Shown here: piece by piece, positions 19,047-28,734 of the stretch | How positions within the stretch are numbered: position 1 is the first letter of the stretch | How the letters are laid out: the number at the start of each line of letters is the position of its first letter | Assembly (NCBI GenBank): GCA_021399435.1 | Contig: JAJTUP010000110.1 | Coordinates: 62,001-126,000, forward strand | Source: Diaporthe sp. PMI_573 | Lineage: Eukaryota > Ascomycota > Sordariomycetes > Diaporthales > Diaporthaceae | Direction: 5' to 3' | DNA length: 64,000 nt | Notes under the pieces: model-generated | What the model was told of the DNA's origin: nothing | Seen by the model: only the letters and a program-made list of their open reading frames with translations | Database searches by the model: none | Position numbers and translations under genes: made by a program

Positions 19047-19226
19047 TCCATTTCGTCGAACTCGAGCATTGGATCGAACTTCACTGCCACCAACCAGCCG
19101 CCCCGGACAACCACCACCGGCCTCACTCAGGTCAACAGCGCGACTCGGCAGTCGGGTCCGTCAACGATGACCTGGGCAATACTTACCGTAACACAAACAG
19201 TGACGTCGCTGTTGACCACGACATTC
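19047..19226 (+). pseudogene. Ser/Thr-rich fragment abutting hAT-D
   Basis: Frame starting right at the hAT-D right end reads SISSNSSIGSNF, RTTTTGLTQ and TVTQTVTSLLTTTFTTTT before a stop. Such Thr/Ser stretches with TVTxTVT are typical of the stalks of fungal secreted or wall-anchored proteins. No start or signal peptide is visible and the upstream part is absent. I take it as the truncated remnant of a surface-protein gene. Confidence 0.3.
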
Positions 19227-20001
19227 ACTACTACGACTTGAGACCCCGCAACCGTCCTTACAGCGACAGACCGTAACATCACTGTTCACCTCGACTATTT
19301 CGGCCATTACAGAAGCCTCTTAGCCGCCGATGGAATCCATATACAGCCTTGCCCCAGGAGGGCTTAGTCTAAGGGGTACGGGTCCATATGTCCGTAGCTT
19401 TTTTTGGTGGTATAGTTACCTGGTTTCGGTACCAATGTTTCATGTTTGCGATTTGCCACGACGAGAGAAGGTGGATGGGACCGTGGATGGGTTTTCTGGG
19501 CACATGAGTCGTGTTAGTTTGAGTAGTCTCTATAAAAGGTCTCTCTATCCTCAGTATCTGGCTAAGATTGATCACAATCGTCATCTCCTCAACGCAATCC
19601 ATCCCACAAGATCACTCGCAGCCCGTTGACTCCAGCCCAGACTCCAACAAGCCCGTCTCTTTCGTGAGCTTTGCCACTCTGGAGAACCAGGATGGCCAGC
19701 CCTGAACTCACGGAATGGAATTGGATAGCACTCGTACCGCGGAACGTGGAATTTAAGTTTTATTCCTCCGCTAGAACTATCCCGTCCCTTCATCTAGCGA
19801 CTTTTGATTCCTAAGTCTCTATACCATGTTTGCGACGGCTTGCCGCTTGCAACTCTTTCATTGACACTTCTGCCCTAAATTCTTCTCCCTCAAATACTGT
19901 GTCTTTTTCAAAGGGTATTTCCTAGACCCTCTCTTCTTTGCCTTGAGCGTCGCTGCGGTATACTCTACCGGGAAAGGATACCGTTCCATCTAGCGTCTGA
20001 A
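19227..20001. other. Spacer with a TATA-like promoter but no clear gene
   Basis: TCTATAAAAGG at about 19530-19540 looks like a strong fungal core promoter. The first ATG after it (about 19692) opens only about 30 codons. A promoter whose gene is lost, or a short unannotated transcript, is possible. Confidence 0.3.
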
Positions 20002-20313
20002 TTAGCTTACTACCAGCTGGCGGAGCATGCGACTCACAACATCTACGAAGAAGGCCGCCAAAGAGGCCTTGTCGACTGAGGTGTAGACGTAGGAGCGGTA
20101 GCCCTTTCGTAGTAGTAGGAGGACCTCGTATCCGCAGTCGTGGTGTAAGTCGTCCGCCTTTGAAATTAGTGTCCCGCGCCGTTTGATGGCTTTTGTAGCC
20201 CTGCGTTTCGCCTCCTTCTTTGACGCAGCCAATGCGGGTCGGAGTGGCGGCCCCTGACAGACTCCATCAGGACCCGAGGTGTTTGGGTCATCCATTTCTG
20301 AAGTAGAAGGCAC
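20002..20313 (-). CDS. Small MADS-like basic protein
   Basis: 103 codons. After an acidic N-terminus comes a basic stretch KKEAKRRATKAIKRR, then GTLISKADDLHHDCGYEVLLLLRKGYRSYVYTS. The order 'basic helix, KRR-x-TLI-x-KA-x-x-L-x-x-C-x-x-x-V-x-L' resembles the N-terminal half of an SRF-type MADS box (DNA binding and dimerisation), but it is shorter than the usual ~57-residue domain and lacks its very N-terminal signature. I infer a small nuclear protein; function unknown. Confidence 0.4.
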   Translation of the reverse strand: MPSTSEMDDPNTSGPDGVCQGPPLRPALAASKKEAKRRATKAIKRRGTLISKADDLHHDCGYEVLLLLRKGYRSYVYTSVDKASLAAFFVDVVSRMLRQLVVS

Positions 20314-20439
20314 CGATTTCAGATTGGCCTTGGGTAGATTGGGAGTCGGTCCTCTCCTTTGAGAACAGAATCTGGACGATACGAAAGCGACGCTATAAGC
20401 CAGCTATTTAAACCAGAGCTTGGCCAGACGCCCGACTCC

Positions 20440-20590
20440 TGGACTACGACCCTCCCGGCTCCCGGCTCCCGGATCCCAGACGGACGCCGGCATTGAACGG
20501 GCTACTTGAATGTTGACAATAATACGAGTGCCTGAAGTACTGATCACATTGGGATGCCACATCCTCAACCTGGGATCCTGGGTCGTCCAG
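20440..20590. repeat. GGGATCC-type palindromes, left cluster
   Basis: CTCCCGGCTCCCGGCTCCCGGATCCCAG and, about 100 bp on, CCTGGGATCCTGGG. The same core recurs near 22.5-22.6 kb on the other side of the acidic-protein gene. Confidence 0.35.
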
Positions 20591-20675
20591 ATTTGGCATT
20601 TAAGGATTGCCCCTCCTCTTCTCATCGTCATACATCTTATTCCTCTCAACTCATACCTTAACCACACCTCAATTT

Positions 20676-21974
20676 ATGACATTTCAACTCACCTCAGCTC
20701 ACCGCATCTCAACGCTCGAAAGCATGGCGTCTAATTACACCCATCGCATCACAAATAGCGCCAGCAACATTGCCATGTTTGGCAATTATTACAGAGCGAT
20801 TCTCTCCGCGGAGACAGACGTGAGACGGGACCTACCTGACGGGTCGAGGCTTCTGCGCCCTGACGAGATCTCCTTCATGCGCGGACACGCTACGTACGAC
20901 AATTCTGCCCTGGCAGCAGCTTGCCAGGAAAGACTGAACCTCGGAACCGAGTATTACTACGCAGTCAAGCACCAAATAACGTCAATGTCGCGATTGTGGG
21001 ACGCTGTTATCGACGAGAAACGTCGCTACGACACCGTCGGCTGGCACGTGGAAAGTCGTGATTTCATGGACGGCTTCCTCTTGTGCTCGCACATGATCCC
21101 ACAAAGGGTCAACATCGGATTTCTCGGGCCGTTTGTGGGCGTCCCAGGACTCGATGCGTGTTGCGAAAACATCCCAGTGACTCGAAGTTGCGCGGCGGTC
21201 TCCTACCGACCCAGAAGCCCATCCGCTGTCAATGGAAACGGAGACGCGGGCTTGATCAATGATCTGACCAATTATGAAGATGTCGTTCAAGGCTGCAGCC
21301 CTGGACCGCTGCGTCTACGTGAAGCGGATTGGGAAGATGGCCCAGAGGCGCTCGCACTCTCGCCCAATTTCTCCGACGACAGTACTCTTATTGATGATGC
21401 TCAAGGTGGCGAAATCGAGGTGATCTCCATCTCGAGCGACGAAAGTGACGGCAACGATGGCGAGTATAGTGACTACAGTGATGAGCTTCAGTTCCAGCTG
21501 GAACTTGATGCTCAGAGGGCCCTGCCACGGGAAGGGGCCGAAGATACCGACAGCGACTCGGAGAGCCAAGGCGAGGACGTTCCGAACGACGACCATATCG
21601 ATGCGTCCTGGCCCAGCGAGTTATTTCCAGATGGTACGCAGCTCGATCAGAGTGCTAAAGATGCCTGGGAGCGCTTCTTGAACGACAACGACCCCGAGAA
21701 GCAGCAACCATCCCGTGAGGAAGCCAAGCTTGACGAGAGCCTTGCCGGGCATCAACTTGGTAACTTGCAGCCCAGCGGACAGCCTCTCGGCCCACAGTTC
21801 GAACGCGTAACATCCAAGAAGCGGAAATTCGCGGAGATTCATGATCGCGACAATGAGCATGATTATGAGGAGGCACCGGGAGGTGGCAAGAGCAACTCGG
21901 GCAAACGACCATCACTCCTCTGTTCGCTGGGTAGGAACAGTATGGTCTGGGGCCAGGGAGGGAAACGTGGTTGA
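20676..21974 (+). CDS. Acidic, probably nuclear protein with a SUMO-interaction-like motif
   Basis: Not a family I recognise. From ATG 20676 (or 20724, MASNYTHRI) the frame has a folded N-terminal part (SFMRGHATYDNSALAAACQE, ESRDFMDGFLLCSHM) and then a long acidic, disordered C-terminal half. Within that, EIEVISISSDESDGND fits a SUMO-interacting motif (hydrophobic VISI core followed by Ser/acidic residues), and SKKRKFAE fits a nuclear localisation signal. GC content is higher than in the transposons beside it. I see no intron. The gene lies between two clusters of GGGATCC palindromes, so it may be cargo of an unrecognised element. Function is unknown; a role in SUMO-linked chromatin or signalling is only suggested by the motif. 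Confidence 0.55.
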   Translation: MTFQLTSAHRISTLESMASNYTHRITNSASNIAMFGNYYRAILSAETDVRRDLPDGSRLLRPDEISFMRGHATYDNSALAAACQERLNLGTEYYYAVKHQITSMSRLWDAVIDEKRRYDTVGWHVESRDFMDGFLLCSHMIPQRVNIGFLGPFVGVPGLDACCENIPVTRSCAAVSYRPRSPSAVNGNGDAGLINDLTNYEDVVQGCSPGPLRLREADWEDGPEALALSPNFSDDSTLIDDAQGGEIEVISISSDESDGNDGEYSDYSDELQFQLELDAQRALPREGAEDTDSDSESQGEDVPNDDHIDASWPSELFPDGTQLDQSAKDAWERFLNDNDPEKQQPSREEAKLDESLAGHQLGNLQPSGQPLGPQFERVTSKKRKFAEIHDRDNEHDYEEAPGGGKSNSGKRPSLLCSLGRNSMVWGQGGKRG

Positions 21975-22509
21975 GGTGCGCTGGACCGGATCTGGGAAGT
22001 GTAGAAGATATTCTGAGAAGTGTCGATTGATTGCGTTCGTCCTGTCATTTTGTTCTCTGTCGTTTCCGTAGTGCCGCTTCCGGCAGGGTCACTTGTCTTC
22101 AAATGTACTACCGAACTCGCTGTAGAGCTGCCGTTACAAATGGTGACCTAACCAGGGACTCGTACTTTTACCTAATCTTGACGATACTCCTTGGTGCGCC
22201 CGGACATATCATTGTCGCAGCGTTGGAAGTGGGTCGGCTGCACTGCCAGCGAGTGAGTGGCTCATTGAGGTATATTGGCAATTAGGTATGCTGAGCAATG
22301 AGTCTGTTGAGGTCTGAGATATAGATAGCTGTTCGGCAAGACACGCGCCTCGCTTCTAGTTACATGCCATCTGCTTTTCTCTGTTCCCGTGAATTTGCAG
22401 GTTTTCACTCTACGACCGAGACTGGAGTGAGCTCGCCCCACAGCCCACTAACCGGGCGTTGCAGAGCATCCGCTTTTTACGGCGCCTTTGTGGGGCCTAT
22501 CGTGTGCAT

Positions 22510-22620
22510 CTCGAATCCGGGATCCCGGGCACTGCGTCGCTCTCCAGCCGTGGTCCCTAGATTCCCGGTTCCACGTCAGCATGAGCAAGTCGATCGTGAA
22601 TTCGGGATCCCGGAACATGC
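22510..22620. repeat. CGGGATCCCGG palindromes, right cluster
   Basis: AATCCGGGATCCCGGGCA, AGATTCCCGGTTCC and AATTCGGGATCCCGGAAC within 110 bp. They pair in motif with the cluster at 20.44-20.59 kb. Confidence 0.4.
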
Positions 22621-22636
22621 GTTTTGATAGCCTCGG

Positions 22637-22647
22637 TATTTATAAGG
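22637..22647 (+). promoter_or_regulatory. TATA-like element of the CVNH gene
   Basis: TATTTATAAGG about 85-95 nt before the ATG at 22731, a plausible spacing for a fungal core promoter. Confidence 0.4.
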
Positions 22648-22730
22648 TGGTACTGCCCCACAAAACCAGTCATCCAGTTTCTCGTGGACAGACCTAGTGA
22701 TCCTGCTCTCGTTGACAACCCGTTTTCGAA

Positions 22731-23409
22731 ATGTCGTACATGCGTCCCAGTATTGCCTTGAATTTCCGTGCTCTACTTGGCACTTTTCTGCTCTTCAACG
22801 CTGCATTCATTCATGGACAGTCTGTTACCGGCAGGTTTCTGGACCTCTGCACCGGTAGGTCCCCAGCGCCCGGCCGGAAGATAGTCTAATTAACCTTGTC
22901 ACAGATGTCCGAGTTCACAACGCTCAGCATGTCGGAGCCGGACCTTTCGTTATAGGAGCCGACTGTCGCTTGTGGCCTGGCTCCTCACTCATTTCCTACT
23001 CATACCTCGATGTCACACCTTGTCTCTTCAACAGTGGCGGCTACCTTACTTTCTCCAATTCAACCGAGAGCTGTGGCGGGAATTTCCCGGCCTCGTGCAC
23101 AAATTGCTCTCTCTCTAACCAGGTTGGCGACCAGATCAATCTTACATGCTCCTGCAACACGGGCGGCGTAGGGAGCGGCACTTTAACTTCTAGTGCTGAT
23201 CTGAGTATGCTTTCCTTCATCTACCTCCCAACGTCTAATGTTTAATACGATGGCCAGATGGGATTGTTAGTACGCACGACGGCCATCTGAGCTGTGGAGC
23301 TTGGATTGGCGCTCGCGGCCCGAACCAAGAGGCCTGTTTAAATGCGCCCGAAAGTCTTAATTTTACGACAGTGTCTGCGAGCAATGTGACCTCGATAGCC
23401 TCAGCTTGA
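22731..23409 (+). CDS. Secreted cyanovirin-N homology (CVNH) domain protein
   Basis: Three exons: 22731-22854, 22905-23204 and 23258-23409, with introns of 50 bp (GTAGGT...CACAG) and 53 bp (GTATGC...GCCAG); both splices keep the frame. The N-terminus has a signal peptide (hydrophobic ALLGTFLLFNAAFIHG after an Arg, cleavage near HG-QS). The C-terminal half matches the CVNH fold, a small carbohydrate-binding domain: NFPASCTNCSL, INLTCSCNTGGVGSGT, then SADLNGIVSTHDGHLSC, the usual 'x-L-D-L-N-x-x-I-x-N-x-x-G-x-L-x-C' ending. Several cysteines suggest disulfides, and there are N-glycosylation sequons. A secreted lectin that binds glycans, possibly at the fungal surface or towards competitors or hosts, is inferred. 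About 80 residues lie between the signal peptide and the CVNH part. Confidence 0.75.
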
Positions 23410-24053
23410 CGGATGGGGACTTAACAGAAGCCTAGCCTGGAGCTGGTGCGTCAAAATTTTCGAGCTGTTGGCCTCACATGTAAAGGAGGATCTGGCTCTG
23501 GTTTAAATGATCTTCACGGGGAACAAGATTGCTACAATTTGTGCAGGAGAAGCTATTGATTTTGAGATTCCATGAGGGCTAAGGTGGAATGAGCTTGAAT
23601 GTATGCTTATCGAAGGTGTTATCCCAGAAAACCAATGACTCCCAACCGCCTGGCTGCCTGCTCTCGATGAATATTGTAAGAATAAATGCCCTCTAACTTC
23701 GAGGAAATTGCTTCACCTTATGTGAGAAGGCAAGGGCTGTTACAGCTCTCTATGCATGATATTTCTGCAAACCTATATCACCACAAGTACGGAACCGGGA
23801 AGGGGGATGAGAATTTGAGAGGAATTTCCTGCTGATCGTCTACGAGTCTCAGTACGGTATCCCAAGATGAATAATTCATTGACAGCAAATGCTAAGTTAC
23901 TATGCCTAGTCTTATGCCCATGGTGTGCCTCCCGATGCAGTCTATCCACCCAGCGTAACAGCAGAGCGCCAGGACACGCTATGCCGATCAGTTGAGAACA
24001 TATGTACCAATTGGTGAGTAGCTCGACGAAGGTCGCAGAGTCGAGAATATTGC
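23410..24053. other. Spacer, no gene seen
   Basis: About 640 bp downstream of the CVNH gene. No coding motif or repeat recognised. Confidence 0.4.
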
Positions 24054-24238
24054 CTAGTACTCGAACGGGTTTCCAGTATTGTGGTCGGGAAGGTGCCCAG
24101 GCCGACTCATGGCGGGATCATAATGCATAGGCTGCTCGACGAACGAGGTTCCCATACCAGCGAAGGAAGTTGGCTCATATGCAGAGAGAGACGGAGCGGG
24201 ACGCGCCCCCCCTGCAGGAAGGAAAACGTGCCTGGACG

Positions 24239-24763
24239 TCAATAGAGCTGGGAGACGAGGCGGCCAGACAAGGGCACGCAATGCTCGTGCAATAAATGCG
24301 TCTGCATCCAGCCCGGTCTATTGACGGCATAATCTTTACCGCAGTACGAGCAGTAGAACCGCCCTGCAGAGCCCCTTCCATGTACCTGGGGAATGCGAGA
24401 ATGCATCCCGTTGGAGGTCGTAGTTCTCGTGCTCGATAGAGATTGTCCGCCGGACGAGGCCCCTGCAGCCAGAGTTGTCATCCCGACTTGATAGGTCTCC
24501 GGATAGGGGAATTGGTGAGCTACATGCCCGTTGCCTGATAACATTGTTAAAACACTTAGACCAGCCTGCTGGCTAGCGTATGTCGTATTGTCGCCGATCT
24601 CACTGGCAGGACGGCGCGTGACGACCTTGTTGTCATGTTTGGATTTGGTGGACGTTTTTGGCCTTTGCCTTTCATCCAGCGCTTGACAAAGCGCCTGATC
24701 ACTGAACTCGCAGGATGCGAAATATCGCAGCTCGTCAGATGTACCTTGAGCAAGGCGTCGCAC
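24239..24763 (-). CDS. Single C2H2/C2HC zinc-finger-like protein fragment
   Basis: 174 codons. A low-complexity Ser/Thr/Gly region precedes one finger-like motif near the C-terminus: FYCSYCGKDYAVNRPGWMQTHLLHEHC (pieces: YCSYCGKDY, then THLLHEHC), giving C-x2-C and H-x4-H. This is a C2H2-type finger with an extra cysteine. No other domain is visible. The start is uncertain and the frame may be one exon of a larger gene. A DNA-binding role is inferred from the finger only. Confidence 0.4.
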   Translation of the reverse strand: MRRLAQGTSDELRYFASCEFSDQALCQALDERQRPKTSTKSKHDNKVVTRRPASEIGDNTTYASQQAGLSVLTMLSGNGHVAHQFPYPETYQVGMTTLAAGASSGGQSLSSTRTTTSNGMHSRIPQVHGRGSAGRFYCSYCGKDYAVNRPGWMQTHLLHEHCVPLSGRLVSQLY

Positions 24764-24876
24764 ACTCCTCAGAGGTCAGCGGTCAGCATTGAGTCATCGC
24801 GTGTGCGGCCAGCACAACCCTCAGCTCCAGTATGAGCAAGTCTAAATGGATTTACGGTACGCCTGGGGACGGATCC

Positions 24877-25089
24877 CTAGGCAAGAACATCGACTTCGCC
24901 GCCATGCGTGCATGATTGGTCCATTCTCGCGTTGCATACTCTAAGAAGTGGATATGTGATTGCTTCCTGTAATGGAACTGCTCGATGAGGAGCAACGCAG
25001 CGGTAAGCATGTGCCTCAAGATCGTTGATAAAATGGTCAGCCCCAGCCCCAGCCAAAAAGTCCTTCACAGACTGATGCAGTAAGAGCAC
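24877..25089 (-). pseudogene. NACHT/STAND gene remnant
   Basis: The frame reads LLLHQSVKDFLAGAGADHF and then LEAHAYRCVAPHRAVPLQEAITYPLL. 'LLHQSVKDFL...AH...RC' is the conserved stretch just after the NACHT ATPase in fungal NLR-like (STAND) proteins, ahead of ankyrin or WD repeats. No P-loop or repeat region is found on either side, so only this piece survives. Intact relatives act in self/non-self recognition and programmed cell death. Confidence 0.55.
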
Positions 25090-25472
25090 TTTTTCGTCCT
25101 GACCACTTCAATCAATAAGATTACCTGCTTCTGCTCCACTGTGTTTGAGATACGTACCGCGTGTTTGACACCAACACGTGGAAGCCCCACCTTTCTTTTC
25201 GGATCCAAGGATTGGATTGGGCCGCACCTTGGTTCACGTGCTGCGGACGTCACCAACATCTGCTTAATGTGACCTGACTGAACTGAAGAGATGCAAGGCA
25301 GGCAATATGCCACGTAGCCACCGATGAAATGGCGACCCAAAAGCTACCATAACGCTTTAATGAAGCCAAAGGATAGGGCTCCATTTCCCACCTCGATAGC
25401 TCCGGTCGTCTCAAACCTGACTCCCCTTTTATTTTTTTATTTTTTTATAGCAGGAATCACTCCTGTCTGTTA

Positions 25473-26567
25473 ATGGATTCCTCATGTGCTGCTGTAGGTG
25501 ACGGTGACCTCTACGGATTGGGGGTTCGTCTGGGCCTATATTTTCAGTGGTGCGCCGGATTTCTTCTTCGGAATCTCGATGGTTCATGGAAGTCCATCTC
25601 GACGGTTCGAACTGCCAACAATACCTTATCATACGCACTGAACCTGGCTGTTGTGATTAACACAGTCAAAGGAACGGCGCTGTCGGTCGACTACCTTATA
25701 GTCTACTACCTCACGATTGCACTTTTCTACTCCGAATCCTACAACCTCCTAGTAAAAAAAAATGGTGGAAAGGGTGGTTTCCGCTACACCTTAAGGGCTG
25801 ATGTACCCCTGATTTTGCAAAACGCCTTGTTTGCTTTCGCGACATTGTTCGGTGCCTGGTTCTGGATCCGCGGCGTCTTCGAGACACATCAACTAACTTG
25901 TGTGGCCAAGGCGGCTCTATTCGGGCTTTTTGAACTCGAGAGCTCGCAGTGGAGGCAATTTGCGGTCACATTCGCAATACTTCTGGGGCTAACATTTGTC
26001 CTGTTCCTGGTGGTACACCTAATCGAATGGGTTTCCGAAACTAGCGATAATCCCGTCAGTAAGGTTGGGGTGGCAGTTGCATCCAATCTCAGAGTTTTAT
26101 CTGCTCAGCCAATATGGAATTTGAAGCGGCAGCTCGCAAAATTACCCCGACAACTACTCCGACCAAACCCAAGATTTGACGAGATCCATTGGTCAATCAT
26201 TCCATCTTTGCTCCACTGGTTCATAATAAACCTAATGGGCCCGTTGCTCGCTATCGTTTCGGTTGAAAGAATGCTTCAAGCCAACCATCTGATGACACCT
26301 CCGATCCCTGCTTCTACCGGGCAAATGATAGCCCTTTTGATTGGCATCTCGAGTTTGTGCATGGCCTTATGGGACATTGGGAAAGGCCGTTGGGGTGCTT
26401 CACAGCATGATGGGACGGATTTGTTGATCCAGCACGCCTACAACTCTCGCAGGCCATTGAGAAAGGACCAGATGGAAAGAATGTTGGCCAATTTGAAAGT
26501 GTCAATTGAAACCTATGACTTCAGGGATGTCCAGAGTCGAGGCAGAGGACAGGGGGCAACCAGATAA
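25473..26567 (+). CDS. Six-span fungal membrane protein of unknown function
   Basis: 364 residues from ATG 25473. The N-terminus GDGDLYGLGVRLGLYFQW matches a widespread fungal family of uncharacterised membrane proteins that begin 'xDLYGxGVRxGxYxQW'. Hydrophobic spans: ALNLAVVINTVKG region, YLIVYYLTIALFY, LQNALFAFATLFGAWFWI, FAVTFAILLGLTFVLFLVV, SLLHWFIINLMGPLLAIV and MIALLIGISSLCMALW, with charged loops between. It has no enzyme or transporter signature. A second frame (26506-26781) overlaps the end and may be an alternative 3' exon, since it continues with a charged tail. The gene looks intact, unlike its neighbours. Confidence 0.65.
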   Translation: MDSSCAAVGDGDLYGLGVRLGLYFQWCAGFLLRNLDGSWKSISTVRTANNTLSYALNLAVVINTVKGTALSVDYLIVYYLTIALFYSESYNLLVKKNGGKGGFRYTLRADVPLILQNALFAFATLFGAWFWIRGVFETHQLTCVAKAALFGLFELESSQWRQFAVTFAILLGLTFVLFLVVHLIEWVSETSDNPVSKVGVAVASNLRVLSAQPIWNLKRQLAKLPRQLLRPNPRFDEIHWSIIPSLLHWFIINLMGPLLAIVSVERMLQANHLMTPPIPASTGQMIALLIGISSLCMALWDIGKGRWGASQHDGTDLLIQHAYNSRRPLRKDQMERMLANLKVSIETYDFRDVQSRGRGQGATR

Positions 26568-27157
26568 CGATCACAATGCGTCGACTGTCGAGGAACCCAG
26601 AACTGTCCAGGCAATTGAACTTCCTGACAGCAAAAGAACCATTGAAAAATGTCAACTGAAGGAAGTGAAGGGCAGAAATAAGGCTCGGCTGGAAAACCTG
26701 TCCCAGTTGTCGCAATCTTTGTCCAACAGTTCGCCATGGATCTTTAAGCGAGTTCAGTTAGATGCTCGTAATGTGTATTAGGGCTCAGTTCAGTTCAGTT
26801 CAGCAATTTGTTTCTTTGTTTAGCGGTGGCTAATACATGAATGAATGGATGAAGTTTATTCCGCCCGGAAGGATATGCTTCATAGGGCCTGCACGCTAAG
26901 CTATTCCCGTATTTCCATTATTCCGTATCCCCACTTCCTCTCTCGGACTCTCTTCCCTCTTGCCTCTTCTCTCACGCTCGTTGACTAAACCTCGCTTATG
27001 ACGTATGACAGGCCTGCTTGAAGGCCACGTTCTCCAAGAGTACAGCATCCTATCCTCAGCAGCTGAAGCGTGGTCTGTCGACCGGAGGTTGTACAGTGTT
27101 AGTAGAGCCTGTGTCTAATTGCTAAATGTGAGTGATTAGTGTGTTGTCAAGTTCTAG

Positions 27158-27707
27158 CGTGTCTATGGGCGCAGAAAGGCTCTGCTCATCGGCATCAGCT
27201 ACAACGGTCAGCGTGGTGAATTGAGAGGTTCCGCCGAAGATGTTCTAAATATGTCGAAATACCTGGTAGATTATTTGGGGTACATGCGCGAGGACGTCGT
27301 CATACTAACCGAAATTCAACAGAGGCCGACAAGCCAGCCTACAAAGCAGAATATCCTGAGGGCTTTGCACTGGCTGGTCAAGGATGCCTGTCCAACTGAT
27401 TGCCTGTTCTTCCACTATTCAGGTCAGTGATGAAAATAAGCGCGAGTGTACAGATTTTTAACAGTTATCGGAAGGGTATGTAGGACAGACAGGCTCCACT
27501 TACGATGAGCAAGGTATCAACGGTTCTCTCTTTCCAACAGACTTTCGACAAGTAGGGAATATAAAAGACGACGAAATTCACAGGATCCTAATCGGATCAT
27601 TGCCAACTGGAGTACGACTTATCTCTATCATCGATTCCCACCATTCTGAAAAAGCATTGGGGGTCCCTTACACGTTCCTGGGCGCAGGATATCCAGGAGG
27701 TAGATGA
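27158..27707 (+). pseudogene. Metacaspase-like (type I p20) with both catalytic residues replaced
   Basis: Homologue of the caspase-like p20 subunit of fungal metacaspases. Exon 27158-27422 reads [61 protein letters not shown] and CLFFHYSG. A short intron (donor GTCAGT at 27423, end about 27474) leads to exon 27475-27707 with VGQTGSTYDEQG, PTDFRQVGNIKDDEIHRIL and GVRLISIIDSHHSEKALGVPY. In active enzymes the two sites are HYSGHGGQ and DSCHSG; here they are SG-Y-VGQ and DS-H-HSE, so the catalytic His and Cys are both gone. The N-terminal prodomain is missing and the protein stops soon after the p20 part. This is either a decayed gene or a pseudo-protease. Confidence 0.75.
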
Positions 27708-28734
27708 GGAAATAATGAGCAAGCTGCAATCCGCGAGCAGGAAAAGATTGTCGTAAGGAACTCAAATATAAATAGAGGCCCCATATTTGATCATCGTCTG
27801 CCAGCGTCAACAGGAGCCGGCCTCCTTTGAGCACCCAGCACCGGGTATACATCTGCCAGACGGCCCAGTCGCCAATACGCAGGATGTGCTCCAGTCTCTC
27901 TACAAACCTTTCACCAACCAGACCTCAGCCTATCCCCCTGTCAGTTCTGTGTCCTTTGACAATCCTCTAGATTGTAGTACAGTACAGCACAGTACCGTAC
28001 CCCACCCACCTTCAGACACCACACCACCACATAAAGTAAAGCTATTTAGACAGCCACAAATCAATCAGTTCCGATGCTGCATATTACCTCAGCCTCGGAT
28101 GCCTCCTCACCATCTTCCTCACCCTCGTTGGTCTACCTCGACAGAAACAAAATTGTGATAAACGAAAAAATGCCGAGGCCCTTCTTCACATCATCGTCGC
28201 GGCCCGCCGACTACTTACGCTTTCTGAGATGGATGTGGCATTACAAATAGCAACAGAATCGCCAGATGCTTCTTGTTTTTTTTTTTTTGATATAGTTCAA
28301 ACATACGTCCTGGTTCGCGTCTTTTGGAGCCCTCGCTCGAATTACCTGAAGAAATGCCTGGCATGAGAGAACGACCTACATCAGTCATGGCCGCTCACAT
28401 ATCTCAGGCAGCTTGAGAATCTGGCGTGCAATTTACGCTGCTTTTGTCTGAGGTTTGTCTGTCACGCCATTGAACAGCTGTTGAAGGTTCAGCTTCGTCT
28501 CCCTCGCCGACATCAACCCAGTCCGCCTAGGCCACCACGTCTCGCAGCTCCGGGTACTCTTCCAAACTGGCATCAGCAAAAGCTTCTGGTGTCTTTTGAT
28601 ATAGACCCGATCGTCGTCGTGCCGCAGTCAGGCATTCGTGTTGTATCCTGTGAATTATTGGCACAAATTTTGCAGTACTCGCTGAAGCCTATAACAATCT
28701 ATGCTGTCTGATTCGACTGCGCCATGAAGTTTGG
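27708..28734. other. Spacer with homopolymer tracts, no gene seen
   Basis: About 1 kb. A CA-rich open frame (27787-28158 +) and a run of about 15 T near 28270-28290. No recognised motif. Confidence 0.35.

Noticed and set aside
24877..25340. Complete NLR gene
   Set aside because: Only the post-NACHT stretch is present; no P-loop, Walker B or repeats on either side.
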